Shown: piece by piece, positions 1 through 7,767 of the stretch
Position numbering within the stretch: the stretch's first letter is position 1
Layout: each line of letters begins with the position of its first letter
Source of the DNA: an uncultured Moraxella sp.
Lineage (GTDB): Bacteria > Pseudomonadota > Gammaproteobacteria > Pseudomonadales > Moraxellaceae
Direction of reading: 5' to 3'
Length of the DNA stretch: 15,739 nt
NCBI GenBank assembly: GCA_927911235.1
Contig: CAKMOY010000134.1
Span: 1-15,739 of the forward strand
Notes under the pieces: model-generated
The model's database searches: none
What the model was told of the DNA's origin: nothing
What the model saw: only the letters and a program-made list of their open reading frames with translations
Program-made: the position numbers and the translations under genes

Positions 1-19
1 TTAATATGATATTTAATTT

Positions 20-40
20 GGGCTAAATTTTATTTAGTCC
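20..40 (-). terminator. Possible terminator hairpin at the end of the cyclase gene
   Basis: GGGCTAAAT (20-28) pairs with ATTTAGTCC (32-40) around a 3-base loop: nine pairs, one a G-T wobble. It overlaps the cyclase stop codon at 34-36. Read on the minus strand it is followed by a loose A/T stretch rather than a clean T run, so terminator function is only plausible. Confidence 0.35.
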
Positions 41-1385
41 ATCTTTTTGTCCACCAAATCTAAGGCGTGGTTCAGATGATTAATAATCGTGCGTTTATCA
101 TAGTTACGAATATCATTAAAGTTCAAATGCAAGTTAAAACCATCTAACTGATAATCCACCCATTTATCATTGTTATCGCCTTGTTGTGGGTCTAGCACTT
201 CCCAAACATTGGCGACTTGCTGTAAGCCTTTTAGTCGTACTTGTCCGACCATACGACAGGTATGTTTGTGCGAAATTAGATTATATGTGCTTTCGCTAAT
301 CAAAATCTGATTCGGTTTAGCAGCAGATTCAAGGCGTGATGCAAAATTGGCTTCTTTGCCGATAAGCGTATAAGTCATACGATTGCTACTACCAAAATTG
401 CCGACATAGCAATAACCTGTATTAATCCCCATTCTTATTTGTAGCCCATCAAAACCAAGTAATCGCCACTGCTGACGCAAAACTTGCATTTCTCTTCGCA
501 TTTCAATCGCCATCGCAATACAGCGTAATGCATCATTGCGTTCATTACTATTGGCTTCATCGCCAAAAAAGCATAATAAGCCATCACCAATAAATTTATC
601 CAGTGTTGCACCGTATTTTTTGGTGATTTTTGTCATGCTATCAAATACGTATTGAGAATATTTGCTAAATGGTCTGGGCTAATTTTATCAGATAATTCGG
701 TAAAACCAACAATGTCCGAGAAAAAAATCGTTAATTTTCTACGTTGATTGATAACTTGTACAGTTGAGTTTGTTTTAACAATAGGTTGCCAAACTTGTGG
801 TGGTAAAAATCTGGTTAATTTGTTCGTAACACTGACAAAAGTTGTTAAACGGGAATTTTGCTCAACAAACTTATTTTTGTAGCTTTGAATGCGATTAATC
901 AAATACCACATTTGTTGAAAAATTGCTAAAGTAGTAAAAGAAACGGCAATATTATCTGCGATTTTGCGTTCATCTGTTGATAATACCATTAAAAAATCTT
1001 GATTGTACAAACTTAAAAGAATAAACCCAATCAAGGCAACCGAAGCAATAAATAATGGTAATATAAATTTTTTGTTAATTAAAAATAAGCGATAGCAAAA
1101 CATCAACCACAAGTAAGCAGATGGCATATAGTTGTAAAATTGAAGCAACCCTAGACAAACTGCCATCGCCAACAAACTGAGCGTATCAAAAATAATATTG
1201 CGACTTTTGATGGTTGAAATAACAAACAAAATTAAGCTAAAAATAGTCAGTCCAATAAAACCAAACAAATGTACTTTATTTAAAGATAAGCTCGCAAAAT
1301 AACTAGACAAAGCTAGTAACAAAACTAGCTCAGGATAACGAATCTTGCGTAATGCTGTCAAAAAATTTGGAATAGATAAAGTCAC
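34..1385 (-). pseudogene. Membrane-bound class III adenylate cyclase, split by a one-base frameshift
   Basis: Class III cyclase expected to make cAMP from ATP at the inner membrane. It lies in two pieces. The first (1385-633, 250 residues, GTG start) has about five or six hydrophobic segments in residues 17-175, a linker, and the start of the catalytic domain with FSDIVGFT (metal Asp224). The second (636-34, 200 residues) continues with DKFIGDG (adenine-selecting Lys14, metal Asp18) and TLIGKEANFASR (Thr90, Asn97, Arg101). The join falls inside the catalytic domain at an ATGA overlap (633-636). One more A (ATA GCA ATG ACA) would give one continuous protein of about 450 residues. The two metal aspartates therefore sit on different fragments. 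The layout resembles Pseudomonas CyaB (membrane domain plus cyclase), but I cannot confirm the membrane domain type. It follows the HIT gene by 23 bases, probably in the same operon. Deletion or sequencing error cannot be separated here. Confidence 0.85.
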
Positions 1386-1408
1386 ATGTGTACACCAAAA
1401 TTTAGGTT

Positions 1409-1846
1409 TTAAACGGACATTTTCCAGTCAAATGGCATATCACGATGCCCACGCAGCGCCATCATCAAGGTCTGCTGCATATGGCTCAACACTTGTGGGG
1501 TGTAGGGGATAGCAGGTCTGCCCCACACAGGATTTGGCCAAGCTACATCATTTTGATAACGTACAATATGATGAAAATGCAACTGTGGCACTTGATTGCC
1601 CAACGCTGCAATATTCATTTTGTCCGCTTGAAACGTTTTAGCAAGCTGGCTAGATAACCAGCTAGATTCACGCAAAAACTGGGCTTGGTCGCTTGGGCTA
1701 AGTTCATACAACTCTTTTGCCCCTGCAACTCGTGGTACTAAAATCAGCCAAGGAAATTGGCAATCATTCATCAAACGACACGTTGAAAGCGGAAATTCGC
1801 CAACCAAAAAGGTATCTTTGGCAAGTTGTGGGTGTAAATTAAACAT
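1409..1846 (-). CDS. HIT-family (histidine triad) protein
   Basis: A 145-residue cytoplasmic protein of the HIT superfamily, whose members hydrolyse or transfer nucleotides from nucleoside phosphates; the substrate here is unknown. The triad region is QVPQLHFHHIVR (about residues 85-96, with His90 and His92) followed by NDVAWPNPVWG (99-109), the usual sequence in the short proteobacterial branch of the family. Most relatives read HxHVI at the triad; this one reads HFHHI, with an extra histidine. The upstream part (FPWLILVPR, residues 31-39) matches the substrate-pocket strands. ATG at 1846 is preceded by GAGAG five bases upstream. It is probably first in a two-gene unit with the cyclase, from a promoter near 1930-1958. 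Intact and of normal length. Confidence 0.88.
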   Translation of the reverse strand: MFNLHPQLAKDTFLVGEFPLSTCRLMNDCQFPWLILVPRVAGAKELYELSPSDQAQFLRESSWLSSQLAKTFQADKMNIAALGNQVPQLHFHHIVRYQNDVAWPNPVWGRPAIPYTPQVLSHMQQTLMMALRGHRDMPFDWKMSV

Positions 1847-1896
1847 AATCTCTCAATATTTTTTGTGTTTTGTTATGAAATGTTTTTAAAAATATA

Positions 1897-1948
1897 ATCG
1901 GTTGCTATTTTAGCATTTTCAAATTAAATTTTATAGCAAAAAACCGAT
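1897..1948. repeat. Imperfect inverted repeat between the divergent HIT and MscS-like genes
   Basis: ATCGGTTGCTA (1897-1907) is repeated in inverse orientation as TAGCAAAAAACCGAT (1934-1948), with a 4-base insertion in the second arm. Within it, GCTA/TAGC (1904-1914) forms a smaller hairpin. It lies over the predicted HIT promoter and its leader. The remainder of the 258-base spacer (1847-2104) is A/T-rich, with a TTGACA at 1996-2001 that could serve the plus-strand gene, though the -10 candidate TAAAAC (2021) is 19 bases away and weak. Confidence 0.4.
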
Positions 1949-1958
1949 GAAAATACAA
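1930..1958 (-). promoter_or_regulatory. Probable promoter of the HIT-cyclase unit
   Basis: On the minus strand, TTGTAT (1958-1953) and TATAAA (1935-1930) are separated by 17 bases, with TGC directly before the -10 (extended -10). The predicted start lies about 80 bases upstream of the HIT ATG. One arm of an inverted repeat (1934-1948) overlaps the spacer and -10, so an operator is possible. Confidence 0.45.
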
Positions 1959-2104
1959 ATTTTTCGCCCATATTTTGTCTTTTTTTACAAAAAATTTGAC
2001 AAATTTTGGTTACGATTTGGTAAAACTTCTCACAATTTGCAACTATTCATCAAAAAAATATTTGGTTACAATAGCCGATTATTTTTATTTTTTCTGAGGT
2101 TGTT

Positions 2105-3782
2105 GTGCAGTTTTTTTTCATAAAACCAATTATTCGTTTTTTTGTGGCTGTATCGTTGATGATGACGATGTTTTTGGGTGGTGTGATGCCGTCAGTTGCT
2201 GTTGCAGATACGGTAGCTTCTGCCCCTGCGGATACCAGTACGCAGGATACTTTTGGGCGTGATACACCAAGGGGGACTGTGCAAGGTTTGTTAAAAGCTT
2301 TGGCACAAAATGACAGCGAATTGGCAAGCAATTATTTGGATTTAAAAAGTAAAAAAAATTGCAGAGAAAGTGGTGGGTGAAATCAAAACTGCCCTTGACA
2401 CAGGTGGACGAATTGCCAATGAGTTGCAAATTAGCAATGAGCCTTCGGGTAATCTTAATGATAAACTTGCCCCTACCTTGGATAAAGTGGGCGAATTTAG
2501 CCTAAGCAATCCTGCAAGTACCAATAAAAAAGCCGATATTTTGGTTGAACGGGTAAAATTGTCCGATGGTACGCAAGTTTGGTTGGTATCGAGTCGCACA
2601 TTAACGGCATTGCAACAAGTAGAAAGTTCATTACAGCCAACTTTTGTTGAAAAATATGTGCCAGAAGATTTGGTGAATCAAGAAATCAAAGGCTATAGCA
2701 TTGGGCATATTTTGGCAGTGATTGTGGTATTTGTTATCACTTATTTGTTGTCGGTGATGATTAGTTGGGTGTTGTATGCGTTGTTTCGTGTGGTTTATCA
2801 AGCGACGCACCGCAAAAAGTTGGACGATGGGACTGTGCGTAGCATTCCGATTGATAAGCGTGTGATTGTGCCGATGGCGATGATTTTTACAGGGATTATC
2901 ATTCAAGAGTTAATGCTGGTTGTCGGTATTAATTTGGTGGTGCGAAATGTTGTAGAACGTATGGCAGAGATTTTGTCATGGGTGGCATCGGTTTGGTTGT
3001 TTTTGCGAATTTTGGACATTATTTTTACACCGCTGGAGCGTTATGCCAGTGAAAACAATCACCCAGAACGCTTGTCCGTGCTAAATTTGATGCGAAAAGT
3101 GATAAAAGCCTTGTTGTTAATTTTGGCAACCATTGTCATTTTGGGTAATTTGGGCTTTGATTTGACAACAGGTTTAACCGCATTGGGGATTGGTGGTTTG
3201 GCATTGGCATTGGGTGCACAAAAAACCATTGAAAACTTGGTCGGTAGTGTGTCTTTGGTCGCAGACCAACCTGTCAGTGTGGGTGATTATTGTGTGTTTG
3301 GCAGTCAAGAAGGCACGGTGGAAGATATCGGCATTCGTTCTACACGTTTACGCACCTTAGACCGCACGCTTGTAACCATTCCAAACGGTAGTTTTTCGTC
3401 TATGAGTATTGAAAATTATACCAAACGAGATATGTTTCATTTTAATCAATTGTTTTATATTTCAAGGGACAGCGATGCTGATAAATTGCGTGAATTTATT
3501 GAAGAAGTGCAAATTTATATCGTTAATCACCCAAATACCAACAGTAATTGGAATCAAGTACGCATATCAGCCACTCAGCAAGATGCGTATATTATTGAAG
3601 TGCGAACTTATTTTGAAGTCAAAGGTGTGATGGAATTTTATGAAAAACAAACCAGTATGATTATTCGTATTGCCGAAATTATGAATGAAGTTGGGCTGAA
3701 AAATGCCTTGCCAACCAGTCAAATCAAAGTGGAAAATCAGCAAGACTTACAACGACTTGAAACGCAAAAATTGGATAGTTAA
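2105..3782 (+). pseudogene. MscS-family mechanosensitive channel with a frameshift at an A8 run
   Basis: A small-conductance mechanosensitive channel of the inner membrane. GTG start at 2105 with GAGG five bases upstream. The first 82 codons encode a signal-peptide-like start (residues 1 to about 34) and part of a periplasmic segment. The frame then breaks at eight A's (2351-2358). With seven A's the text runs on as KSKKIAEKVVGEIK into the second frame, which stays open to 3782, for a protein of about 558 residues. The second part (counted from 2370) has hydrophobic segments near 111-143, 166-190, 201-219 and 246-262. A glycine/alanine-rich pore helix follows (LGIGGLALALGAQKTIENLVG, about 272-292), then the MscS beta domain (SVGDYCVFG...GTVEDIGIRSTRLRT...IPNG). 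Without correction only a 91-residue exported fragment is made; an internal start at 2370 would lack the signal peptide. Slippage at A8, real mutation or read error are all possible. Confidence 0.87.
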
Positions 3783-3811
3783 TGGGTTTTTTCTAGCTTT
3801 GATACAGGTTC

Positions 3812-4279
3812 TTACAAAATCGGCTCTTTTCTATATACGATGGTGGACGGTAACGACAGCCCAAACACCAACGCCAAAGTGGTAAAAAAAGCGTTTAACG
3901 CATAATCCATCATTTGTGAAAATAGCACAGGATTGTAGCCGTCAATGCCGAGCTGTACAAGGCTTAACATCGCCTTGTACGCAGGCACACCGGGCATCAT
4001 GCACAGCATGGCAGGGACAAGCACCGCCTTTGGCGTAACCAAATAGCGTTTGGCAAAATACACCGCCAAAAACGCCATCATCATGGCAGACACAAAACTG
4101 GCACTTATCATATTCATGCCAAGTTGTAGCCACAGATTGCGAGAGCCAAAGCCAACAATGGTAATGACGATACATTTCCACAGGTGCATTTTTGGCACAT
4201 TTACCATCAAGCTCCAGCCCAACGTCATGAGCGATGCGTAAAATACCGCTTCTAACAGTTTTAACACATGGATATCCAT
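3812..4279 (-). CDS. yjjB: YjjB-like small subunit of a threonine/serine exporter-type transporter
   Basis: A polytopic inner-membrane protein of about 155 residues with four to five hydrophobic segments. It resembles the C-terminal half of ThrE-type exporters (ThrE_2/DUF3815), with the characteristic MMPGVPAYKAMLSLVQLG stretch. In Enterobacteria YjjB acts with YjjP in a split exporter linked to succinate; the substrate here is not known. I prefer ATG at 4279 over one at 4294. It overlaps the yjjP stop as TAATG (translational coupling), has GGGGAA about seven bases upstream, and gives a length close to E. coli YjjB; the upstream ATG lacks a ribosome site. The gene is intact even though its partner is frameshifted, and it ends 30 bases from the convergent channel gene. 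Confidence 0.85.
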   Translation of the reverse strand: MDIHVLKLLEAVFYASLMTLGWSLMVNVPKMHLWKCIVITIVGFGSRNLWLQLGMNMISASFVSAMMMAFLAVYFAKRYLVTPKAVLVPAMLCMMPGVPAYKAMLSLVQLGIDGYNPVLFSQMMDYALNAFFTTLALVFGLSLPSTIVYRKEPIL

Positions 4280-5161
4280 TAGGAAATTCCCCATTGGCGA
4301 ATTTGTAATAATAACAATGCCAAACTAATGCCGATTCCTGCCGATAATGTCAAAATAATCACAAACATAAACCGACCAATCCCCATATTCATATAACCTT
4401 TTAACATATCCGAAAATGAATTTATCAAAGGAAAACTTGGCACAAGTAACAAAATGCTGGACGCAATCGCAATGTGTGGGTCATTGCCAAAACCGACCAA
4501 CAGCCCCAAACTGCTAATCACAGACGCACAAAAAGCAGTACAACCCGTCACCACAAAAGGATTAAAAAAAAAGTTTGGTCATATAATACCGCACCAACTG
4601 CCCGCACATACCCGCCAAAAATGTCAAAGACACTACCAGCACATCACCGCCTGCCAAATGGGCAAAACATGCACACGCCACACCCACCATCACCGCCACC
4701 AACCAAAACGGATAGGAACTTCTATCCAACTCATCAAAGCGTTCACTGGCGTGTTCTAGGGCTTCAGACGCATTCATTTTTTCCAAATCCAAAATAATCC
4801 GTTGAATCTGCACAATGATATTCACATTGATAACATGGGTCGTGGACGCTCGCAACGTGGTGATACAGCGATTGTTATAAATGGTCGTGACGGTAATGCC
4901 ATTAAATGCCAAACTGCACTCCACACTACCAGCCCCAAGCGACAGCCCAAGTCGCTTGCACAAATCCACAATCGTGGTAGACTCCGCCCCATATTGCATT
5001 AACAACAGCCCACACCGCACGCACAGCCGAGTGATACGTTGCTGGTCTTCATAAGTCATAAACGGCAAACGGCGAATCGGTTTTTCATCGTTTTGTTTGA
5101 CAAAAGGCTTTGGGGTTAAAGGGTCTAAAGGTGCTAACGCATCATCAAAAATCTTATCCAT
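4279..5161 (-). pseudogene. yjjP: YjjP-like (ThrE/DUF1212) exporter subunit, frameshifted at a T9 run
   Basis: Partner subunit of the YjjB-like protein. Codons 1-199 (5161-4562) give the soluble ThrE domain (CVRCGLLLMQYGAEST near residue 50, GAGSVECS near 76) and the first two hydrophobic segments. This frame ends at TAA immediately after nine T's on the coding strand (4572-4564). Eight T's would read KLFFNPFVVTGC and join the second open piece (4554-4279), which supplies the remaining hydrophobic segments (for example the ILLLVPSFPLINSFSDML stretch). The rebuilt protein is about 294 residues, in line with the family. The stop overlaps the yjjB start (TAATG), so loss of the last third would also weaken translation of yjjB. 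The lesion is a one-base excess in a homopolymer, so mutation, switching or read error must be separated experimentally. Confidence 0.83.
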
Positions 5162-5337
5162 AAGTCAAAAATCGCAAAATTTTGTTGCGTTATTTTACCA
5201 CCAAATTGACAAAAAATAACCAAAAAAAGCACCAAATTTTTGTCTTGTTAAATTTTGTAAACACGCTCGTTATTATTCAAAATTTATTTTATGATAAGAC
5301 AGTTGTTATAAACATTTTTGCCAATTTTTACCATTTA

Positions 5338-6532
5338 ATCAGTACCGAAACGGTACAATCGCCTTGGAAACCGACCAATCAAATCATCAAAGTTGCCATC
5401 AAAGCCACCGATACGGTGAGCGAAAACAAAGACTTACCGCCTGCCAATCTGGTATTTTTGGTTGATGTGTCAGGTTCAATGAACGACAGCGACAAGTTGG
5501 AACTTGCCAAATCATCGCTTGCCATGCTCGCCAAACAACTTCGCAAGCAAGACACCATTAGCCTTATCACTTATGCGGGCAACACCGAAGTGGTGCTACC
5601 TGCGACATCAGGCGACCAAACGAGCAAAATTTTATCCGCCATTAATAAACTTGCTGTCGAAGGCTCAACCAACGGAGAGGCGGCAATAAAACTTGCCTAT
5701 GCCCAAGCCCGTGAAAACTTCAAAAAATACGGCATTAACCGCATTTTGATGATGACCGATGGCGATTTTAATGTGGGTGTGTCGGACGTTGATGAAATGC
5801 TTGACATTATTCGCCGTGGGCGTAATGGCGGTGTGTCGCTGTCCACGTTTGGTTTTGGGTAGGGCAATTACAACGACTACATGATGGAGCAAGTGGCGGA
5901 CAACGGCAATTACAGCTATATTGATAACTTAAGCGAGGCAAAAAAAGTCTTGATTGATGAGATGAGAGCGACTTTTAACACCGTTGCCAAAGATGTCAAA
6001 GTGCAAGTGGGATTTAACCCAAATACCGTCAAAGAATGGCGACTGATTGGCTATGAAAACCGAGTGCTTGCCACCGAAGATTTTAACAATGGCAAGGTGG
6101 AGGCAGGTGAATTGGGGGCGGGAAAATCGGTGGTGGCGTTGTTTGAGATTACCCCTGTTGGGCAAAAAGGCTGGCTTGATGAGAGCCGTTATCAATCTAA
6201 TGCTAAAGCTAATAATGATAATAAAAACAATGAGTTAGGATTTTTAAAAATCCGCTACAAAGCCCAAAATGGTGATACTTCACAGCCTGTGTCTGTGCCT
6301 ATTGGCAAAACGGCGAATAAACCAACCTCCGATTTGCAATTTGCGATAGCGGTGGTAGGGTTTGGTGAATTGTTAAGTTAAAGTAAATATATAGATAATT
6401 GGTAATTTAAAAAATAGTCAAACGTTTGCCAAAGAAAATATCGGTAAAGATGATAACGGCATTCGTGCTGAATTTGTTAAATTGGCGGAATTGGCAGGGG
6501 AATTAGGGCCTGTAAAAGCTGAAAAAGAATAA
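5338..6532 (+). pseudogene. Decayed VWA-domain protein (YfbK-like), 5'-truncated with internal stops
   Basis: Remnant of a von Willebrand factor A protein of the YfbK type. Recognisable homology starts near 5338 (STETVQSPWKP); the usual N-terminal domain is absent, and 5182-5337 reads as unrelated A/T-rich spacer in an open frame. The VWA metal site is intact: DVSGS near 5464, STNG, and MMTDGD near 5755. TAG at 5860-5862 interrupts the same frame at GFG-stop-GNYNDY, where relatives have a sense codon. The frame resumes (ADNGNYSYIDNLSEAKKVL) until TAA near 6379, probably a changed AAA. After about eight more in-frame codons a one-base insertion near 6403 shifts the frame, and the family's C-terminal end (SQTFAKENIG, RAEFVKLAELAG) continues to TAA at 6530-6532. 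Truncation, two nonsense codons and a frameshift make this a real pseudogene rather than read error alone. Confidence 0.85.
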
Positions 6533-6550
6533 ACCTTGTAAAAAATGGTT

Positions 6551-6585
6551 GCATAAATTTGGCAAAATGTTTGTCAAATTTATGC
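6551..6585. repeat. 16-bp near-perfect inverted repeat upstream of iscX
   Basis: The left arm (6551-6566, GCATAAATTTGGCAAA) pairs with the right arm (6570-6585, TTTGTCAAATTTATGC) around a 3-base loop, with a single G-T wobble. There is no T run after it on the plus strand, so it is not a standard terminator for the decayed VWA gene. It covers a promoter-like pair, TTGGCA (6559-6564) and TATGCT (6581-6586) with 16 bases between, about 30 bases before the iscX ribosome site. That position suggests an operator or leader structure for iscX. Confidence 0.5.
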
Positions 6586-6622
6586 TAAATAGGCATTTAT
6601 GCAAACAAATAAAGGAACAATT

Positions 6623-6823
6623 ATGTCATTAAAATGGTCAAATACGCTGGATATTGCGATTGCATTGGCAGAAAAATATCCCAATGAAGATGTGCAATAT
6701 ATCCGTTTTACCGATTTGCACCGCTATGTTACCGAACTTGATGAGTTTGTTGATGACCCCAACAAGTCTAACGAAAAAATTTTGGAAGCCATTCAAATGG
6801 CATGGCTAGATGAAATGGATTAG
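6623..6823 (+). CDS. iscX: IscX, Fe-S cluster assembly accessory protein
   Basis: A 66-residue acidic protein matching IscX (YfhJ) in length and sequence: WSNTLDIAIALAEKYPNED, then IRFTDLHRYVTEL, FVDDPNKSNEKILEAIQMAWLDEMD. IscX binds the cysteine desulfurase IscS and iron, and tunes Fe-S cluster assembly in the cytoplasm. I chose ATG at 6623 because AAAGGA (6611-6616) sits seven bases upstream and the family begins this way; an upstream in-frame ATG at 6599 adds eight residues and has no ribosome site. In many gammaproteobacteria iscX closes the isc operon; here no isc, hsc or fdx gene is next to it, and it has its own upstream inverted repeat and downstream terminator, so it is probably a single-gene unit. 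Confidence 0.93.
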   Translation: MSLKWSNTLDIAIALAEKYPNEDVQYIRFTDLHRYVTELDEFVDDPNKSNEKILEAIQMAWLDEMD

Positions 6824-6838
6824 TTAAAATATGTTGGT

Positions 6839-6873
6839 AAAAACCCTTTTGTAGTCGTTGCTAAAGGGTTTTT
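6839..6873 (+). terminator. Intrinsic terminator after iscX
   Basis: AAAAACCCTTT (6839-6849) pairs perfectly with AAAGGGTTTTT (6863-6873), 11 bp, with a 13-base loop. The stem ends in a T run and starts with an A run, so it can work in both directions: it stops iscX, and could also stop the convergent TauE-like gene that ends at 6911. Confidence 0.85.
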
Positions 6874-6910
6874 ATTTGATAAAAACCTAATACAAAACTT
6901 ATCAAAAAAT

Positions 6911-7693
6911 TTATCCAAAAACCACGCTACTACCTTGCCATAACGCATAAAAACCTAACAATAACAACATCATAGCCACCGCATGATTAAAAATTTCTTG
7001 GGAAAGACGATTGCGAATGTGCGAACCAATATACACAAAAAACAACGAAATAAAAATCACCAAACCAAGTAACCACATTTGTTTTTGCTCAAACTTCATC
7101 ATCACAGGCAACAACATCACAATCTGAATGAGCTTGGTAATCAAAATACTGATATTATTCACAATCACCATTTCATGCTTGCTACGGTCAGTGCCGAGTA
7201 AATAAATCATCAAAAACGCCACAATCGCATTGGTCGCACCACCGACAATCCCTGCCACCAAGCCAAAAATCGCCATGGTTTTGTTGTCTTTTTTAAAAGT
7301 AATGCGGTATTTTGTGTATTGCGTATAAACATAAAAAAGCAAGGTAATACCCAAAAAAATCTTTAGCCAACCTTCAGGAATAATTAACAAAAGTTTAACA
7401 CCGAGCAATCCACCGACAAAACTTGTCAAAAATAACCAAAAATACTGTTTACCATATTTAACAATATTGCCAAAAATCGTACCGCCTGTGCGTAACATCA
7501 ACAAATTCAACACGATACAAGGCACGACCACCATAGCCACCGCCACTTTTAGCGGATAGAAACTGGCAATAATCGCCGTTCCGACAATCGGATAGCCAAA
7601 GCCTGTAATGCCGTGCAACAACGCCCCAAGTACAAAGCAAATAATGATAATCCAATCATTACTGTCAAACGAATTTATACCAAAATTTTGCAT
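6911..7693 (-). CDS. TauE/SafE-family membrane permease
   Basis: An integral inner-membrane protein of about 260 residues with seven to eight hydrophobic segments. The pattern is typical of the TauE/SafE (DUF81) family: an N-terminal repeat around GALLHGITGFGYPIVGTAI, a second around GLVAGIVGGATNAIVAFLMIYLLG, and the closing segment MMLLLLGFYALWQG. Family members are proposed to export sulfite, sulfoacetate or related small anions; the substrate here cannot be told. I start it at ATG 7693, which has AAAGG upstream. An in-frame ATG at 7729 would add 12 residues, but it falls inside the terminator hairpin of ddc and lacks a ribosome site. The gene lies downstream of ddc on the same strand but behind that terminator, so a functional tie to diaminopropane is not implied. 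Confidence 0.85.
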   Translation of the reverse strand: MQNFGINSFDSNDWIIIICFVLGALLHGITGFGYPIVGTAIIASFYPLKVAVAMVVVPCIVLNLLMLRTGGTIFGNIVKYGKQYFWLFLTSFVGGLLGVKLLLIIPEGWLKIFLGITLLFYVYTQYTKYRITFKKDNKTMAIFGLVAGIVGGATNAIVAFLMIYLLGTDRSKHEMVIVNNISILITKLIQIVMLLPVMMKFEQKQMWLLGLVIFISLFFVYIGSHIRNRLSQEIFNHAVAMMLLLLGFYALWQGSSVVFG

Positions 7694-7718
7694 TTTTACC
7701 TTTTTAAAAAAAATGTTA

Positions 7719-7750
7719 AAAAAAGCCACTTAAGGGTAAGTAGCTTTTTT
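7719..7750 (-). terminator. Intrinsic terminator after ddc
   Basis: A hairpin with AAAAAAGC/GCTTTTTT outer pairs (7719-7726 with 7743-7750), one mismatch, then ACTTA/TAAGT inner pairs (7728-7732 with 7737-7741) and a 4-base loop. On the minus strand it is followed by a T run. It lies 18 bases beyond the ddc stop. Confidence 0.8.
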
Positions 7751-7767
7751 GTTGTCAAACTCAAAAA

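Noticed and set aside
5182-5337. The first 52 codons of the open frame leading into the VWA remnant, as a real N-terminus
   Set aside because: They are A/T-rich with no match to YfbK-type N-termini and no ribosome site; homology begins abruptly near 5338.
7694-7729. Upstream in-frame ATG of the TauE-like gene
   Set aside because: It lies inside the ddc terminator hairpin and lacks a ribosome site; ATG 7693 has AAAGG upstream.
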